From Chelonoidis abingdonii (lineage: Eukaryota; Chordata; Testudines; Testudinidae): DNA of 64,000 nucleotides. The stretch's first letter is position 1. Each line of letters starts with the position of its first letter. The position numbers and the translations under genes are program-made. Below are positions 36,400 through 49,434 of the stretch, in pieces. The stretch lies in the NCBI RefSeq assembly GCF_003597395.2, contig NC_133773.1:67865132-67929131 (forward strand), written 5' to 3'. The notes under the pieces were generated by a model. The model was not told where the DNA came from, did no database searches, and worked only from the letters and a program-made list of their open reading frames with translations.

Positions 36400-36653
36400 G
36401 GGCTCAATCCACAAAGGGGACTTAGATGCAGCACCTAAATTAGCCAATAGGAAATGCCAAGAAAAGAGGTGAGTCTCAAGCTCCACCCCTCCAGAAGCTT
36501 TGGATTCACAGCCATGAACCCTCTCCTGGAGTTAGGCACCTAAGTCCTTTCTCTCCTCCTCCAACCTCCCCACCCCCAAAAAATAGAGTAGGTAGGAATT
36601 TTAAGGATCTAGTCACTTCCAGTGGCAGTTAGATCCCTTTGAGGATCTAGCCC
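36400..36653. mobile_element. PIF/Harbinger-like MITE with exact TAA duplication
   Basis: Left end GGGCTCAATCCACAAAGGGG and the reverse complement of the right end GGGCTAGATCCTCAAAGGGA are terminal inverted repeats. TAA flanks both sides (36397-36399 and 36654-36656), the 3-bp duplication of PIF/Harbinger. It is 254 bp and non-coding. Confidence 0.75.
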
Positions 36654-36656
36654 TAA

Positions 36657-37289
36657 ATTCCCAATTGTCAGTAGCATTGAGTACCTGCAGTTCCCACTGA
36701 GCTTCTATTAGAGTTACATGGAACAGCACCTTTAAAAAAAAAAAATCAGACCCTAGAGACTAAATATAGAACTACGCAAAACATTTTTCTTTTACTTGCA
36801 TTGTCAAGCTCATTCACAGGGCACAGTTCAAATTATGCAGCCTTTAAAATTCATGGAAGTTGTGGCTTTAGTCAAAGTGAAAATCAGCTGATGCTCCTGA
36901 CCACTTTACACTGTTTTTAATAAAAAGTTCTGAGGCACCCTCTCTTTTCCCAAGACCTCTCTCCCCCTGCCAGACCATGTGACCTTGTTTGACTTTTATA
37001 GTCTTTGGAAATATCAAGGGAGATTGTGGGAACTGTGTCCTTCACAGTCTTCATTACAGATACCTTTATTCCTGAGGTTAAAAAAATCATATAGGCTACC
37101 AAGATGAGGTGATACTATACTGCATCATTTGGCTGGATCAGCACTTTCAGTTCTGTGGTGATCAGAAAAAAAGAAATATTCATTGTGTTCAGGCAACAAG
37201 CCTGATAGCTGTTCAGGTTAGAAACACATCTCACAGTGAATAAGCTGTGTAAGCTTCTTTTCAGGTATTGTTCTTTTCTTAATTCTGAT
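36657..37289. other. no gene seen
   Basis: An A run lies at 36733-36745. No recognisable repeat or coding region. Confidence 0.5.
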
Positions 37290-38360
37290 GCACAGTGTTG
37301 CCAGCTCTTCCAATTTAATAGCTAGGAACTCAGTTTTAGCCCCAGCTGGAGCCAGTTTGCAATGAAATGACAGGAAAAGATCCAGCCTTCACATGATTTT
37401 CAGCCTCTCCAAGGGGAAGACTCCCTCTGACCGGCTGCCCTGCTCACTCCCTCATTTTCTGAGGAAGAGCAGCCAATCAGAGCTGCTGCAGGAGTCAAAT
37501 AGAGCTCTTTTTTCTTCCAGCTTCTCTCTAAAACCCAACATCTTAATTACTGAATTCTTAATAATTAAGCTTCCAGCTTCTCTCCATTAGGCAGCACTTT
37601 ATACAAGCCTGTAACTTGATTTTAGTTGGGTCTTCCAGTGAGAGCTCCTTTAAATCTTTATCCTAGAGGAGGAAGTGCTGATTGTTCCAGGATGAGGAAG
37701 GCTTGTTTTCTGGGAAGGGAAGTATGCAGACAGGGAGAGTGAGAGATTGTGTGTGTCTGGAGCTCCAGACAGAAGGGCTACAGCAAGCAGGCCATCATAT
37801 AGTGAAGCAGCTGAGAACCTGCCCGAAGCCTGGGAAGGAGAAAGTAGCCGATCGGGGACAGGACCCCGAAGGAGCATTTTGCTAGGGAGGAATCCTAGGA
37901 CAAACCAGAGCTGGACCCAGTATTACTGCTGCCCAGAGATGTCTGAGGTCTTGAATACTGTGGCTTGTGACCTTGCATTGGGAAGAAGGGGGGATACAGC
38001 TAGTTAAGTGGGGAAGTGGTCACTCTGTGTGGCTTTGCAGAGAGCGACAGAAGAGGGCACTGGAGAGGTTTGTTGAGGAAAGTTTACTGACCCCAAGGAC
38101 AACTAGGAGCACCCAAGACTCACTGCTGGACTGGAACTTTGCCCAGAACTACTGAACTCTCTGAGTGCAGACACATTGCTTAGACACCTTTCAGATGGTG
38201 GTACCACTGGGTCTTTGGGGCCTTGTGTTGAATGTAACCCTGTTGTACCACTCCCCCTATTTTCCACATTTTTTTTCTCCATTCAATCCTCTGTGAATAT
38301 TTCCCTTTCCTATATCCATTGTATGATGTGCTTGTGTTCACTCCTGGGGGGTTGGAACAG
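37290..38360 (+). repeat. LTR-like segment, boundaries not found
   Basis: Contains an upstream CCAATCAGAG box at 37472, a TATA-like CTTTATACAAG at about 37597 and a downstream purine-rich leader (GAGAGTGAGAGATTG, AACCTGCCCGAAGCCTGGGA). A segment GGAAAGTTTACTGACCCCAA then leads to a pyrimidine-rich end. The arrangement suggests the promoter and leader of a reptile LTR retrotransposon. No TG/CA termini, target duplication or gag motif could be fixed. Open frames at 37.68-38.5 kb have no gag-like motif. Confidence 0.3.
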
Positions 38361-38759
38361 GTACCTCTGGGATGGCAGGGGTTTTCCCTGCTGTGTTCCT
38401 GCCTGCACCTTTTCTTGGGCAGAGCTGCCTGTAGAGCAGACTCCATCATGGCCACTAGGCACTAAAGTTACACATTGAAAACAATGGAAACAAGATTTGC
38501 CTTTGAATGGGCATGCTGGTGTTCATCTATATTGAGCAAACCAGGTACACCTAACTCACACAAAGTTAACTTTGGGTGCTCACGTTTGAAATGTTTTGCC
38601 TGCAAGGCTGTCACAAAGAAATGATTGGTGCATAGTGCTATGTGAAACTTTGGTTACAAGCCCAAACCTTGGTCCATTTTTGCTTCATTTTTTAACTTGT
38701 AGTTAGATGGGAACTGATGTCTGAGCAAACTTCAGCTGACTTATGGTTCCCCCTCAGTA

Positions 38760-39292
38760 GGCTGAGCATACATCCCGTTTTGGCCGGGATAGTTCCTTTT
38801 TTAAGCTCTGTCCCGGCTGTCCCAACATTTTTGGCAAAACTGTGCGTTTGTCCCGTTTGCTAGTTGCAAAGAACAAACTAGACAAATGCGTAGTTTTGCC
38901 AAAAGGGGCGGAGGGTGATCCCTAGCAGGCACAGAGAAACATGCAGGGAGGGAGAGGGACGAGCAGCAACACCACCCCTGCAGGGATTCCAGCACCTGAA
39001 GAACATTAAGCAATTAGGAGCTTTAAAAACTGAACTGAAAAACATGAAGCCAGAGTGAAAAATTAAGAGTTCCTGATGGCAGAAAATTCCCCACCTCTCC
39101 AAGGAGGTATAATTTTAAGGCCACTGAGAATAACCAGCAACATAATGTTTGAGGATATTAGCAAACCTGTGGGGGTGGATGGGGCTGATGCCAGCCTCAC
39201 GTATGGGGGAGAAAGGAGGGTCTTGGGTCAGCCCCACCGGCAGGAGGCAGGGAGGGCTGGGGGACACTCAGGCTGGAAAAATATGGTCACCC
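38760..39292. mobile_element. inverted-repeat DNA element with TA flanks
   Basis: TAGGCTGAGCATAC at the left and the reverse complement of the right end TAGGGTGACCATAT match at 11 of 14. TA occurs at 38758-38759 and at 39293-39294, which could be the 2-bp duplication of a Tc1/mariner-type insertion or part of the ends. Near the left end TCCCGTTTTGGCCGGGATAG forms a short palindrome. It is non-coding; the superfamily is uncertain. Confidence 0.5.
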
Positions 39293-39294
39293 TA

Positions 39295-41041
39295 TCCTTT
39301 AGTGGCTTTGAGAGAATTTCACTTTGAATTCACTGAGTCTGGAAATGGTAGCAGAGCACTCTGCTAAACTGGGAAAAATTGGAACAGTTTTCTTCAGCTA
39401 AGCAAAATGATATCCATCACAGATGGAAATGCCATCTCAGTTACTTCTGTTTAGATGGTGGAATATAAATAACTTATGCATACTGCTAAAAGTCTCCAAT
39501 TTAAAGTAAACTATGCCACTTTAGGGAATCTTCTGTCAAAGGCAGATATGTACATCTTGTCTAATTTGCTGTCTGGAAAAAGGCATCAATGTAATCTATC
39601 AGTTTAGGACAGAAGCTGCTAATAGCATAAATTATTTCACTTGCTAAAGATTAATATAAATATACAATTCATGTAAAATTTCACCTTGAATACTTACAAA
39701 AGTCCATTTGTCCTGCAGAAGATAAGTGTTTTGGTTTTGTTTTGGTTTTGTTTTTTAAACAATACGCTGATGTTATTCAATGGACTTCACCGTGTAAAAC
39801 AGGACATTTTTTGCAGGACAGGCAGAAGTTTAAACTCCATGGTGAAATCCTGTCTCTGTTGAAGTCAATGGGAGTTTTGCCATTGATTGCAATGGAGCTA
39901 AGATTTCATTTCATGAATGTGAGGAAGTGGAGGTGGGATAACTTACTGAAAGATACTTGAAGAAGGACGTCAGATTAGGGCCTGATTCAGCAAACACACT
40001 TGAGCATGCGCTTGGCTTTTGGGGGCTCCAATTCAGCAAAGCACATGTAAATTTAATTGTATATCCAAGTGCTTTGCTGATTTGGAGCACCAAAAAACTA
40101 CCTAAAATAAATAAAACATTATCATGAATGTGCATCTCCTCCCAGGTGCTGGATGCTCTGATTTTAATCTGTGGCCCAGGATCCATTACACAGTATTTCT
40201 GATATGCCAGGAATTGTGTAATAACATGTTTTTTAAGAGAACTATTGCAGAAATTATTTCCCTGAAAACTGTTTTGTAGCCTGCTAAGATAGTCATCCTT
40301 TATACTACTGGACTATAAAATGGGAGGTATGTGCTGTTTTCATCTTTACTAATGCACATACTTCAGGCAAAAAGCATTCTAAAGATGTGACAGTATAAGG
40401 TAGGAACGGAGAAGCAAGGAAGGAAATGCATTCTTAATGATGTTTGCTCAAATGGTTCTAAAACATGAGTGTAATTTGATTTTTAATATTAAAAATGATT
40501 ATTCTTTTCCTTTTCCTACAGCATTTTACATAGTGCTTGGATGGCTATCATGTATTTAATTTGCAATCAAAATCTGAAGTACATCTGTGTGTATTGCTCT
40601 ACAATAATAGGAAAATGGATCATGATGTTGCTTAAGTCAGTACTGCCATCTAGGGGTAGTTTGAAAGACAAAGTTCCTTTTAGTTAAACTTCTCTGACTC
40701 TCAGATGTCCTGCATTTGGGTTATACTTTATGCTAACTGTACGCATCTGTTAGATGTTTGCTCATCATTCCTATACTGAGTGTAATTAAATAGTTTACAA
40801 AGCAAGATGATGGCTCCATAACTTTTCTTAAAATGCTCATAATTTCATTTGGTCCTGAACACAATTTCTTATCCTTCTAATATCATTTCACAGCCCCTTT
40901 AACATATTTTTGGGGAACTAGATAGACAGATGTACTGTACCTAAATATATAATGTAAATCTGTTTACCAGAAGAAATGCATTTGTTGTACACTAGCATCA
41001 CTGCAACCTTCACCCCCCCTACCTTTTTTTTTTTTCTAACT
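39295..41041. other. no gene; two small palindromic repeats
   Basis: About 39838-39915 holds a palindromic repeat (GGTGAAATCCTG ... AAGATTTCA with AGTCAATGGGAGTTTTGCCA at its heart). About 39975-40095 holds another (GGGCCTGATTCAGCAAACAC ... GTGCTTTGCTGATTTGGAGC). The rest is AT-rich and unremarkable. Confidence 0.45.
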
Positions 41042-41049
41042 GCCTATGG

Positions 41050-41343
41050 CAGGGGTCAGCAACCTTTTAGAAGTGGTGTGCCAAGTCTTCATTTATTCAC
41101 TCTAATTTAAGGTTTTGCGTGCCAGTAATACATTTTAACGTTTTTAGAAGGTCTCTTTCTATAAGTCTATAACATATAACTAAACTATTGTTGTATGTAA
41201 AGTAAATAAGGTTTTTAAAATGTTTAAGAAGTTTCATTTAAAAATTAAATTAAAATGCAGAGCCCCCTGGACTGGTGGCCAGGACCCGGGCACTGTGAGT
41301 GCCACTGAAAATCAGCACACATGCTGTAGGTTGCCTACCCCTG
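41050..41343. mobile_element. hAT-like non-autonomous element, 294 bp
   Basis: Terminal inverted repeats CAGGGGTCAGCAACC and (reverse complement of right end) CAGGGGTAGGCAACC match at 13 of 15. The left flank GCCTATGG (41042-41049) and right flank GCTATGG (41344-41350) are the same but for one missing base, consistent with an 8-bp hAT duplication. The AT-rich middle is non-coding. Confidence 0.75.
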
Positions 41344-41350
41344 GCTATGG

Positions 41351-42019
41351 CATGTCACGTTTTGCTACACCCTCAGCTTAAGCTTTACATCACTGCTTAT
41401 GTTGTGTACATTTCTCAGATAACAGAAATACTTTTATAGCCCAACTTTAGAAAATGCCTTTGCTCAAGAAGTGTTTGTCTGCCATTGTCTGCGTTACCTT
41501 ATTTATGAAGGGTCTTCCCCCCCGGCCCACTCCGTTTACTGTATATTAAAATGGAAAGAATGAACTAGGGTTAACTATGGTAATGAACTAACTAAAAATC
41601 AAATTTTAGTAGTTATAGCCACATACATTTTCAATAAAATCCACTTTTAAAGATTACAGTGTAGTGCTAAAATGATTGGACTTTCTGAACTAATTGCTAT
41701 ATTTAACAAGAGCACCGTGAGAGAATACTGGATTTGTATTCTGTTATCACTGATTTTAGCAAGTTGTTTAATAGCTACAGATCTGTTTTTTGTGAAGGCA
41801 AATTGTTTACAGTCAGCACAGATTAGGAATACAGGGCTTGTTTTACCAGACCAGACCAAGGTTTGTCATACCAGATCTGAACACGTCCTTTCCTTCATAA
41901 CTCCAGGAACCAAAAACCCTGCACACTTCTGGGTCTTCTCTTTTCCTCAGGTTATCCTGAAAAGTCTCTCACATTTTCAGTCACAGAAGTGTGGGATACC
42001 CACATATAACTGTCATCCC
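41351..42019. other. no gene seen
   Basis: AT-rich DNA between two hAT elements. The 223-codon open frame starting at 41672 crosses into the next repeat and is not credible as a gene. Confidence 0.5.
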
Positions 42020-42417
42020 AGCTTTGTTCCTCCCCAAACAACCTGGCCTCTGCCCCCTATCTGTCTCCTCCCACTTCCTGCCCCAACTGCCCCCCTCAGA
42101 ACCCCTGACCCATCCAACCCCCTCTACTCCCTGTCCCCTGACTGCCCCAACCCCTATCCACACTTCCATCTCCTGACAGGTCCCCCGGGACTCCCACCCC
42201 TATCCAACCACCCCTGTTCCCTGTCCCTTGCCTGCCCCCGGGACCCCCTGCCCCTTATCCAACCTCCTCGCCGCCTTACCATGCCATTCAGAGCATCACG
42301 ACTGGCAGCCATAAGTAACACATTCCTATGGGGAACAATTTAATACACTACACCTGCCCTCCATACAGTTTTGAAACCTCAATGCAGCCCTCAGGCCAAA
42401 AAGTTTGCCCACTCCTG
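42020..42417. mobile_element. hAT-like element, one end only
   Basis: The right end AAAAAGTTTGCCCACTCCTG gives the reverse-complement terminus CAGGAGTGGGCAAACTTTTT, a known hAT-type end. To its left is a C-rich body of near-repeats (CCCCTATCCA, CCCCTGACTGCCCC) to about 42020. The left inverted repeat was not found, so this copy is truncated or rearranged there. The proline-rich open frame over it is a consequence of the C-rich repeats. Confidence 0.55.
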
Positions 42418-42899
42418 AGCTACAACATTTGACCCTAAATTTCCTTTGTTAATAATTAGCCCGCATCATCCCTTTTCCTTCCTTTACCTAGTGCCTGGTG
42501 TGACTATGTATTGTCTTGTTTAGACTGTTAACTGCTGAGGTAGAGACCTATCCATTTTATCTGTATGTCTCCATTAGCCCTTCTGCCAATGCATAAATAA
42601 ATAACTAAAATTTGAGATCATGGTCTGAGGGTCTGAGCATAGACGGTCCACCCCATTTGCAGACCTCAAGGTGACCCACCAAGGAATTGATGTAGAAATA
42701 GCCGCTGGAGAATAAACATCTGGGTCTCGCTCCTTGTGTACATGGTATCAGAAAGAAGCAAAACTTTTTTTGCAAAAATGGGGCAGATCTCTCAGTTTGA
42801 AAGGGAAGAATTAGAAAACCAGGCTTCGCTTTTTCTAAAATTTGTTTAAAAGAAGCAATATGGCAGAATGTTACATGGCATCATCCTCCTCCTGTTTCT
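42418..42899. other. no gene seen
   Basis: Unclassified sequence between repeats. Confidence 0.5.
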
Positions 42900-43440
42900 T
42901 TTCTAGCCACAAACCACTTGGCAACCTTCTCTTTGGTCAAACACTTTGTGCAATTTATTTACAAAATATTTATTTCCCACCACTTTTACAGACTTGTACA
43001 GCTCAGTAATTACAAGTATACTGTCCTTAGCTCACTCAGCCAAGGAGAGGGGAGACAGATGGTATTTCACCCTGAGAGATCACTCCTGGCTCCGACTTTC
43101 AAAAGCCAGTCAATCCATCAATCACTCTCACACCTACTGTCCCCACATACTTCCTTCTTGTGACTTTTCTACTTTCTAAACTAATGTGTTAACTAGACTT
43201 GTAGCTCTTCCACCCCTGTCCCTATACCTTTGCCTCTCAGGTTTACTCCAGGGCAATTTAATTAGTAATCCACTGATCAGAGTGCTGGTACAGCTGCTGT
43301 TGACCAGCACTCAATCACATAGAAAAAAAAAACAACAGAACAGCGTTTCACGTGGCAGACCCCTGAGGCATTTGACATCTACAATACATTCCACTGGGAA
43401 CAGAAAGGAGACTGCACACTTCTAGATAAAATCATTCAAT
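42900..43440 (-). repeat. possible LTR fragment
   Basis: On the minus strand a polyadenylation-like GGGAAATAAATATTTTG lies near 42970, after TGAGTGAGCTAAGGACAGTA. Upstream is CCTGGAGTAAACCTGAGAGG. This resembles the R-U5 part of a reptile LTR, but ends and duplication are not identifiable. Confidence 0.25.
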
Positions 43441-44145
43441 AATTTGATCCACATAAAACTGCCAAGTGGGAAAGTCAGTTGCCCTTTCTTTACAAAAAAC
43501 TAGTTGCCAAGTGAAAGGCACACTGGAAATCAGCATAAGAACATATATCCATTTGCACTTGGATTAAACAGATGTCTGCAAATGCATGTGATCAAACAGG
43601 TGTATAATTTATCTTCTGAAGAGGTCACAGCATATATTCTTAAATGATATGATGAGGTGCTCCATGAACAGATTCAGCAAGAATGCAATACATTACACTG
43701 ACACATTCATTCTGCCAAAAATACATGCACAACATAAAGTCTCACTAGCAGCAAGAGCAAGAAAAAGGTGATCTTGACCAAAGGGCGTAATTAGTTATTA
43801 TTGACTGAATACAGACAACATGCAACTGGCTTGACAGTATGGTCACTGTAATAAAAAGTCAGTCTCTTCCCAGTAGTTCAGTTGTAATATTTCCTATGAA
43901 TTGCTTGGAAAAAAAAAAATCTGCTCTTCTGTTTGCTTTTCAATTGACCATTTCTGAGCATGTAAGTAGGGTCTTTGAGGCAAACATGGCAAGGAGAGGC
44001 TGCCCTCAGAATGAATTTCAAGAACTCCTTGAGGGGCTCTTCTGCACATAGATTTCAATCCACAGGTATTTCTGCAGGAGGGGATGTGCTGAGCCAATAT
44101 TATCACTATGTGATTATATTTTGCTCTCTTTGTTGTTGGGAAGTT
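43441..44145. other. no gene seen
   Basis: Unclassified DNA; an A run at about 43909-43919. Confidence 0.5.
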
Positions 44146-45058
44146 TATAGAAGCATAGAAGATTAGGGTTGGAAGAGAGCTCAGGAAGGCATCTAGTCCA
44201 ATCCCCTGGTCAAAGCAGGACCAACCCCAACTAAATAATTTCAGCCAGGGCTTTGTTAAGATGGGACTTAAAAACCTCTAAGAATGGAGATTCCACCACC
44301 TCCCTTGGTAACCCATTCCAGTTCTTCACCACCCTCCTAGTGAAATACTCCCCCACTGCAACTTGAGCCCATTGCTTATTGTTCTGCCATCTGCCACCTC
44401 TGAGAACACCCTAGCTCCATCCTCTTTGGAACCCTCCTTCAGGTAGTTGAAGGCTGCTATAAAATCTCCCCTCACTCTTCTCTTCTGCAGACTAAATAAG
44501 CTCAGTTCCCTCAGCCTCTCCTCATAAATTATGTGCCCCAGCCCCATAATCATTTTCTTTTTCCTTTGCTAGACTACAATTTGTCCACATCTTTTCTGTA
44601 GTGGGGGGCCCAAAACTGCATGTAATATTCTAGATGTGGCCTCACCAGTGCTGAATAGAATGGAATAATCACTTCTCTCAATCTGCTGGCAATGCTCTCA
44701 CTAATGTAGCCCAATATGCCATTAGCCTTCTTGGCCACAAGGGCACATTGTTGGCTCATATCCAGCTTCTCATCCACTGTAACCCCCAGGTCCTTTTCTG
44801 CAGAACTGCTGCTTAGCCAGTCAGTCCCCACCCTGTAGTGGTGTATGGGATTCTTCTATCCTAAGTGCAGGACTCTGCACTTGTCCTTGTTGAACCTCAG
44901 CAGATTTATTTTAGCCCAATCCTTCAATTTGTCTAGGTCACTCTGGACTCTATCCCTACTCTCCAGCATATCTACCTCTCCCCACAGCTTAGTGTCATCT
45001 GCGAACTTGCTGAGGGTGCAATTTATCCCATCATCCAGAGCATTAAAGAAGTTCTTTT
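44146..45058 (-). mobile_element. CR1 LINE 3' end, 5' truncated
   Basis: On the minus strand two frames give the C-terminal part of CR1 ORF2. One (44831 to 44574) carries EKDLGVTVDEKLDMSQQCA, the VAKKANGILGYI block and FYSALVRPHLEYYMQFWAP. The other (44553 to 44326) carries ERLRELSLFSLQKRRVRGD and DFIAAFNYLKEGSKEDGAR. The 3' UTR follows and the copy ends near GAAGCATAGAAG, a decayed CR1 octamer tail. Relative to family pattern, about 30 bases are missing near 44345. The 5' edge at about 45058 is inside ORF2. A frame break separates the two open blocks, so it is dead. Confidence 0.85.
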
Positions 45059-48000
45059 AATGTCCTTACCCCTTTCTCTTAAACTGAAGACATGTAATAG
45101 TTGTTCTGAAATGATTTATGTGCTGATTTTTTTGTTGTTTGTGTTTTTTATCTTTGGTAAGCTAGTTTCATGACTGGGGAAGACCCCCTTTCATTTGTGT
45201 CCTTTCCTTAGACAAAGTTAAGTTAAATGTGATACAATTATTTTGTATGTCATTCTACTGAGAGTTACATCAAAGTGATAGGTATTTTGTATGAAAGTCT
45301 TGGTAAATCTCCTTCACCTACTGTTAATTAGTGGCTAAGGTATCCTATCAGCATGTGATGCTGTAGGTATTGCAACACACATGCTTTTTGATTAGGTCTA
45401 GTCATACTTTGAGGAACACTGTAAACATTGCTCACAGGACTGTATCAATAAATATGTCCAGTCAGACAAGGCAGTGATTTCAGGGCACTCTGGTGGATGG
45501 GAATGCAGCAGCAGTTGTATGTTAAGTATTGGGGGAGTCTGAGGAACAACTGATTGGCGAAAGTACTGTAGCTGCACACAGCCCATATGCAGTGAAGTAT
45601 GACATGGTAGCTGGTGAAGTGATGGTGTGGAGGGGAAGAGGCTTTGAGGCACACCATGCAGTGGGATATACAGTGCTTGTTGAGTATAGTGGGAGTGCTG
45701 AGACTCTGATCCGTTCTCAACACGCCACTGTAGTGGCCCACTAGAAACAGACAATTAAGAAAGGGAGGAGATTGTACAAAGTTTTAGGCTCTTCGCAGGG
45801 ATCATTAGATAAATCTAGTCCTAACATATCACTTTACCTGTTATATTCACTAGCAGGTTCGCTCATGCATCTACCATACAATATTCTGATCTCCTACCCC
45901 CTTCTGAGATGATGACAGGAAGGCACTCTTTCACAAGTGGGATTGGTTTTCTTATATAATAACCCTACAGCATGACATAATGGCTTGTTTTCAAATGCTG
46001 TTCTTTTTCCACAAGGAGAACACAGTTAAGGAATTTCCTTTCCTTACTAAAAACAGACAGAAATATAGGCGGCTTGGATTAACGATGATAGGTTGATTTT
46101 AATTACACCTGTTACTAACATTATTACCATCATGTAGGAATTCAAAAGAAAAGTCATCAAAAAGGAATTGTTGGATGCTGACTCTTAAGGGATATAATTG
46201 ATAGGTTGCTTCCCTTGATGGCTATTTTATACTTGCAGGGAACTTCATAAAGTCATCTGTTGGTGCCTTGTTAATGTTCATAAATGATTCTAGTTGTGTT
46301 AAGTAAACATTTTTGGACAGGTTTACTTTTGGCCTGTTTACTTTATGACAGTATACTATGAAGGAAATTGCCTGGATTAACACTGATCTGTACTCTCTGA
46401 CAGCTATTAGTTCCTATTATTGAAACAGCCTGTCTGGAAGTGTTCATTTTTAACATTGACTTCCTTCATCAAGTATAGCTGAACTATGATCATATTTGCA
46501 TATTTAAAACAATACTTTTCTGATTGTCAATGGTAACAGCTCCATTTCTTAATTAAAGCTTTCACATACAAGCATTGCTGGAAATTATGCAGCCCTACAG
46601 ATTTCAATTTTACCACCACAATGAAACTAACAACAGTTACATGATGTGCCATGGCATAGAGAGTGACTGGTTATTTCCCAGCATAAAATCATATCTTCCT
46701 TCTAGGCCATCCAACCCAATAATCCTTTGCAGTGGATATTGAATCTATGTGCTTGAAGCTCACTAAATCAGGGAAGCAAAATAAAATACTGTAGAAGCAA
46801 AATGTGACTTGCTAATAGGAACAATTATGAGGAAAATTGATTATAAATAGGCCATCTGATCAAAGGGTTTTTACACTTTTGATGCTTGCTTAGTGTTCTT
46901 TACAAAGAAGTATTGACTTTTTCCAAGGACCTCAGACAACAAATGCTTTCCTGTCCATGTCCTTACAGCATCTTGTATAAAATGATGAAGAATCTTATGT
47001 ATTGCAAATACTTAATTACAGCATTGTACAGAAATAATATAGCTTAACACAGACAAGCCAAGTTGTAATAATATTTGGACAGAGAAACCAAGAATCCAAT
47101 ATGGGGTAAGGTGAAGCTGTTCTAGTGAAAGACTTGCCCTAATGTAGACCTTCTTGGAGGAAAGAACGAAAAAATAAAGCCAGGAAGAAAATATTTTAGA
47201 AGGAAAGGACCCACACTGAAAAACATCTAAGGTATATTAGTAAACCAAAATAGAAAACAGCTTCTTGATCTAGATGAGATTAAATTAGATCACAAAATAC
47301 CAGAAAAAAATTGTAAACTACCACATGGTTAAAAAATGTCATGTTTAGGTACTAAATCAGAACTAGGAGTATTGTAATGAAGCCTATCAAAATAATATCT
47401 CTCGGTTCTTTTCTATTTTTTTCTAAACAGCGCATGGAGAAAGCTGAAACTGAAATCCTTTAGGTCAGAAATTTATAGCATTCTTGTCAAGCAGTTGAAA
47501 AAAAAATCAAATATAAAAGTGTTGTTTTCTCAGAGAAAAGCTTGTCATTTTCCATCAACTGTCTCGGTGTGTGTGTGTGTGTATATATACACCCCACCAT
47601 ACACAAACTACTTCTGACTTCTTGAATGTGTCATTTCCACCAATACATATTCATGTCCAAAATGAAAAAATGGTCTTTTGATGTTTAAAGTATAGTCCAG
47701 AGACTGTCAGACACTGCAGTGGGGGGAGGGGAGTGGGAGGAAGCCCCTAGAATCACAGTTGGTTATAGTTATTCACTATTGTTATCTTCCAGCCAGCATA
47801 CTGTAGAATACTAGCATGCAGATATTTGATTATATTTATCAGAACAGAAAGATACCCTTCAAGTCTTACTTTGTAACAATAAGCATTTTTTACTCCATGT
47901 ACACTGAGAGAAAATGGGTTAAACAGTGTTAAGAAATGGAGTGGACTGATAGAAACCAAAGAGGCTCTTTTTAGATCAATTGCCTTCCATTACCACTTAC

Positions 48001-49426
48001 GCTATTTTCTCTCCATTATCAAGAATATAGTTTAATCTCCAAATGTAGTTACTGTATCTGTCTAAACTGGTCTTCTAGTGTATCCTTGGCTAACTAATGC
48101 ATAAGGACATAAGGAGTGGCCAATACTATTCATCTCTAAATGCTTCTGCAGTCTGTTTGGGATACGGAGTCTGACAAGTTCACTATTCAGAATAACTCTG
48201 ATGGCAAAGATAGTATTTTTCAAAAACAGAGGAAGACAATTCATTTCAAATTCCTGAGTGTATTGGACCCTAGTCACCTGTAGAAAAATTGTGCTAGCAG
48301 TAATGGTCATTATAATGTTTTCCTTAATGTATTAGTTATTGCAATGTCATCTATTTACAAACGTAGAAAATTAAATAATTACCCTTACAAAAGAGAAAAA
48401 AACCTCCAGTAACAATTAGTTTTAAATCTCTGTATAAAATCTCTGCTTCTACTTGATAACTAATGTCTATGGATAAATGGCTTACTGACAGTTTCATAGC
48501 TCAATGTTCCAGTTTGTAAGGAGTTCACAGCCATCCTTCAGTCTCTTGACAACTTCATTTATAAATTTGACAGTATTTATGCAGATAATCTGATGTTCAG
48601 CTTCCATAACATCTGTCCTCCAGTGAAACTTGTTTAGTATACTTCTGTCATAGACTCTCTCATTCAGCGTCTAGGACTCGATTTGTTATTCTGACTAGGT
48701 GTTTAAAAAATAAACACACACATATAATCAATATACAACTGACTTACATTCCCATGCACAAAACTCACAAAGACAAAAACCTGGACTTCACCATATAGTA
48801 TCTGAGTACATCCCACACTCTGTTGGTCTCTCTCTCTCTTTTTTTAATTTTATATTTTTTAAAATTTATTTAGGCTATTTATGGGTTTTAAATAGGGTTT
48901 CTACTAGTGTAGTGTTAATGCACCAAGGGCCTGATCCAAACCCCCTTGGAGTCAATGTCAGAAGCTATAAGACTACTGATCAGCCTCCTCTTTCTGTATA
49001 CATCCCCTTCCAGCCTAAGGCCAGGATGCCCGTAGAGGCATTGTCTCAGAGTGTCCTCATGCTTCTGTATCTACTGTCCAAGTTAGCATATACAAATGTC
49101 TGCATCCAAATATCGAACATCCACTGTTCAAATTAGGCAGAATCTTCACAAAAATTCTAGGGCTGAGAAGGCACTCTTGTGCAGCTCTGTTGTTTCCAGA
49201 TAGCCTTTATGCCTCCTGGGGGACTTGGCCTGCTCCAAGGGGTCCTGATGCCCATCTTCCAACCCATACAGCATAATTTGGGCCCTTGCACCAAGAAAGA
49301 GGCACATTCATCCCCATATTGCTGATGGATTTCCGCACCAACTGGAAGAGTCTAACACTACACCACTTTTGGCAGCATACTTGGTATGCATTGCTAAATG
49401 CCGCAATGAAAACCAGGCTGACTCCA
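45059..49426. other. long stretch without recognised gene
   Basis: Contains a region open on both strands at 45398-45754 (118 codons minus; 71 codons plus at 45529), a (GT)n/(TA)n microsatellite at 47563-47590, and AT-rich DNA. Nothing else was identified in 46.0-48.9 kb. Confidence 0.45.
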
Positions 49427-49434
49427 CGCTGCAG

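Noticed and set aside
41672..42343. 223-codon open frame, the longest in the window
   Set aside because: Its second half is a proline-rich translation of C-rich near-repeats inside a hAT-type element; the first half has no motif.
41773..42425. AGCTACAG/AGCTACAA as a target duplication for the hAT ending at 42417
   Set aside because: The left copy is not followed by a CAG-type inverted end, and a 7-of-8 match over several hundred bases can occur by chance.
47563..47590. (GT)n/(TA)n tract as a regulatory Z-DNA site
   Set aside because: Ordinary short microsatellite; a similar one at 56797-56820 lies inside CR1 sequence.
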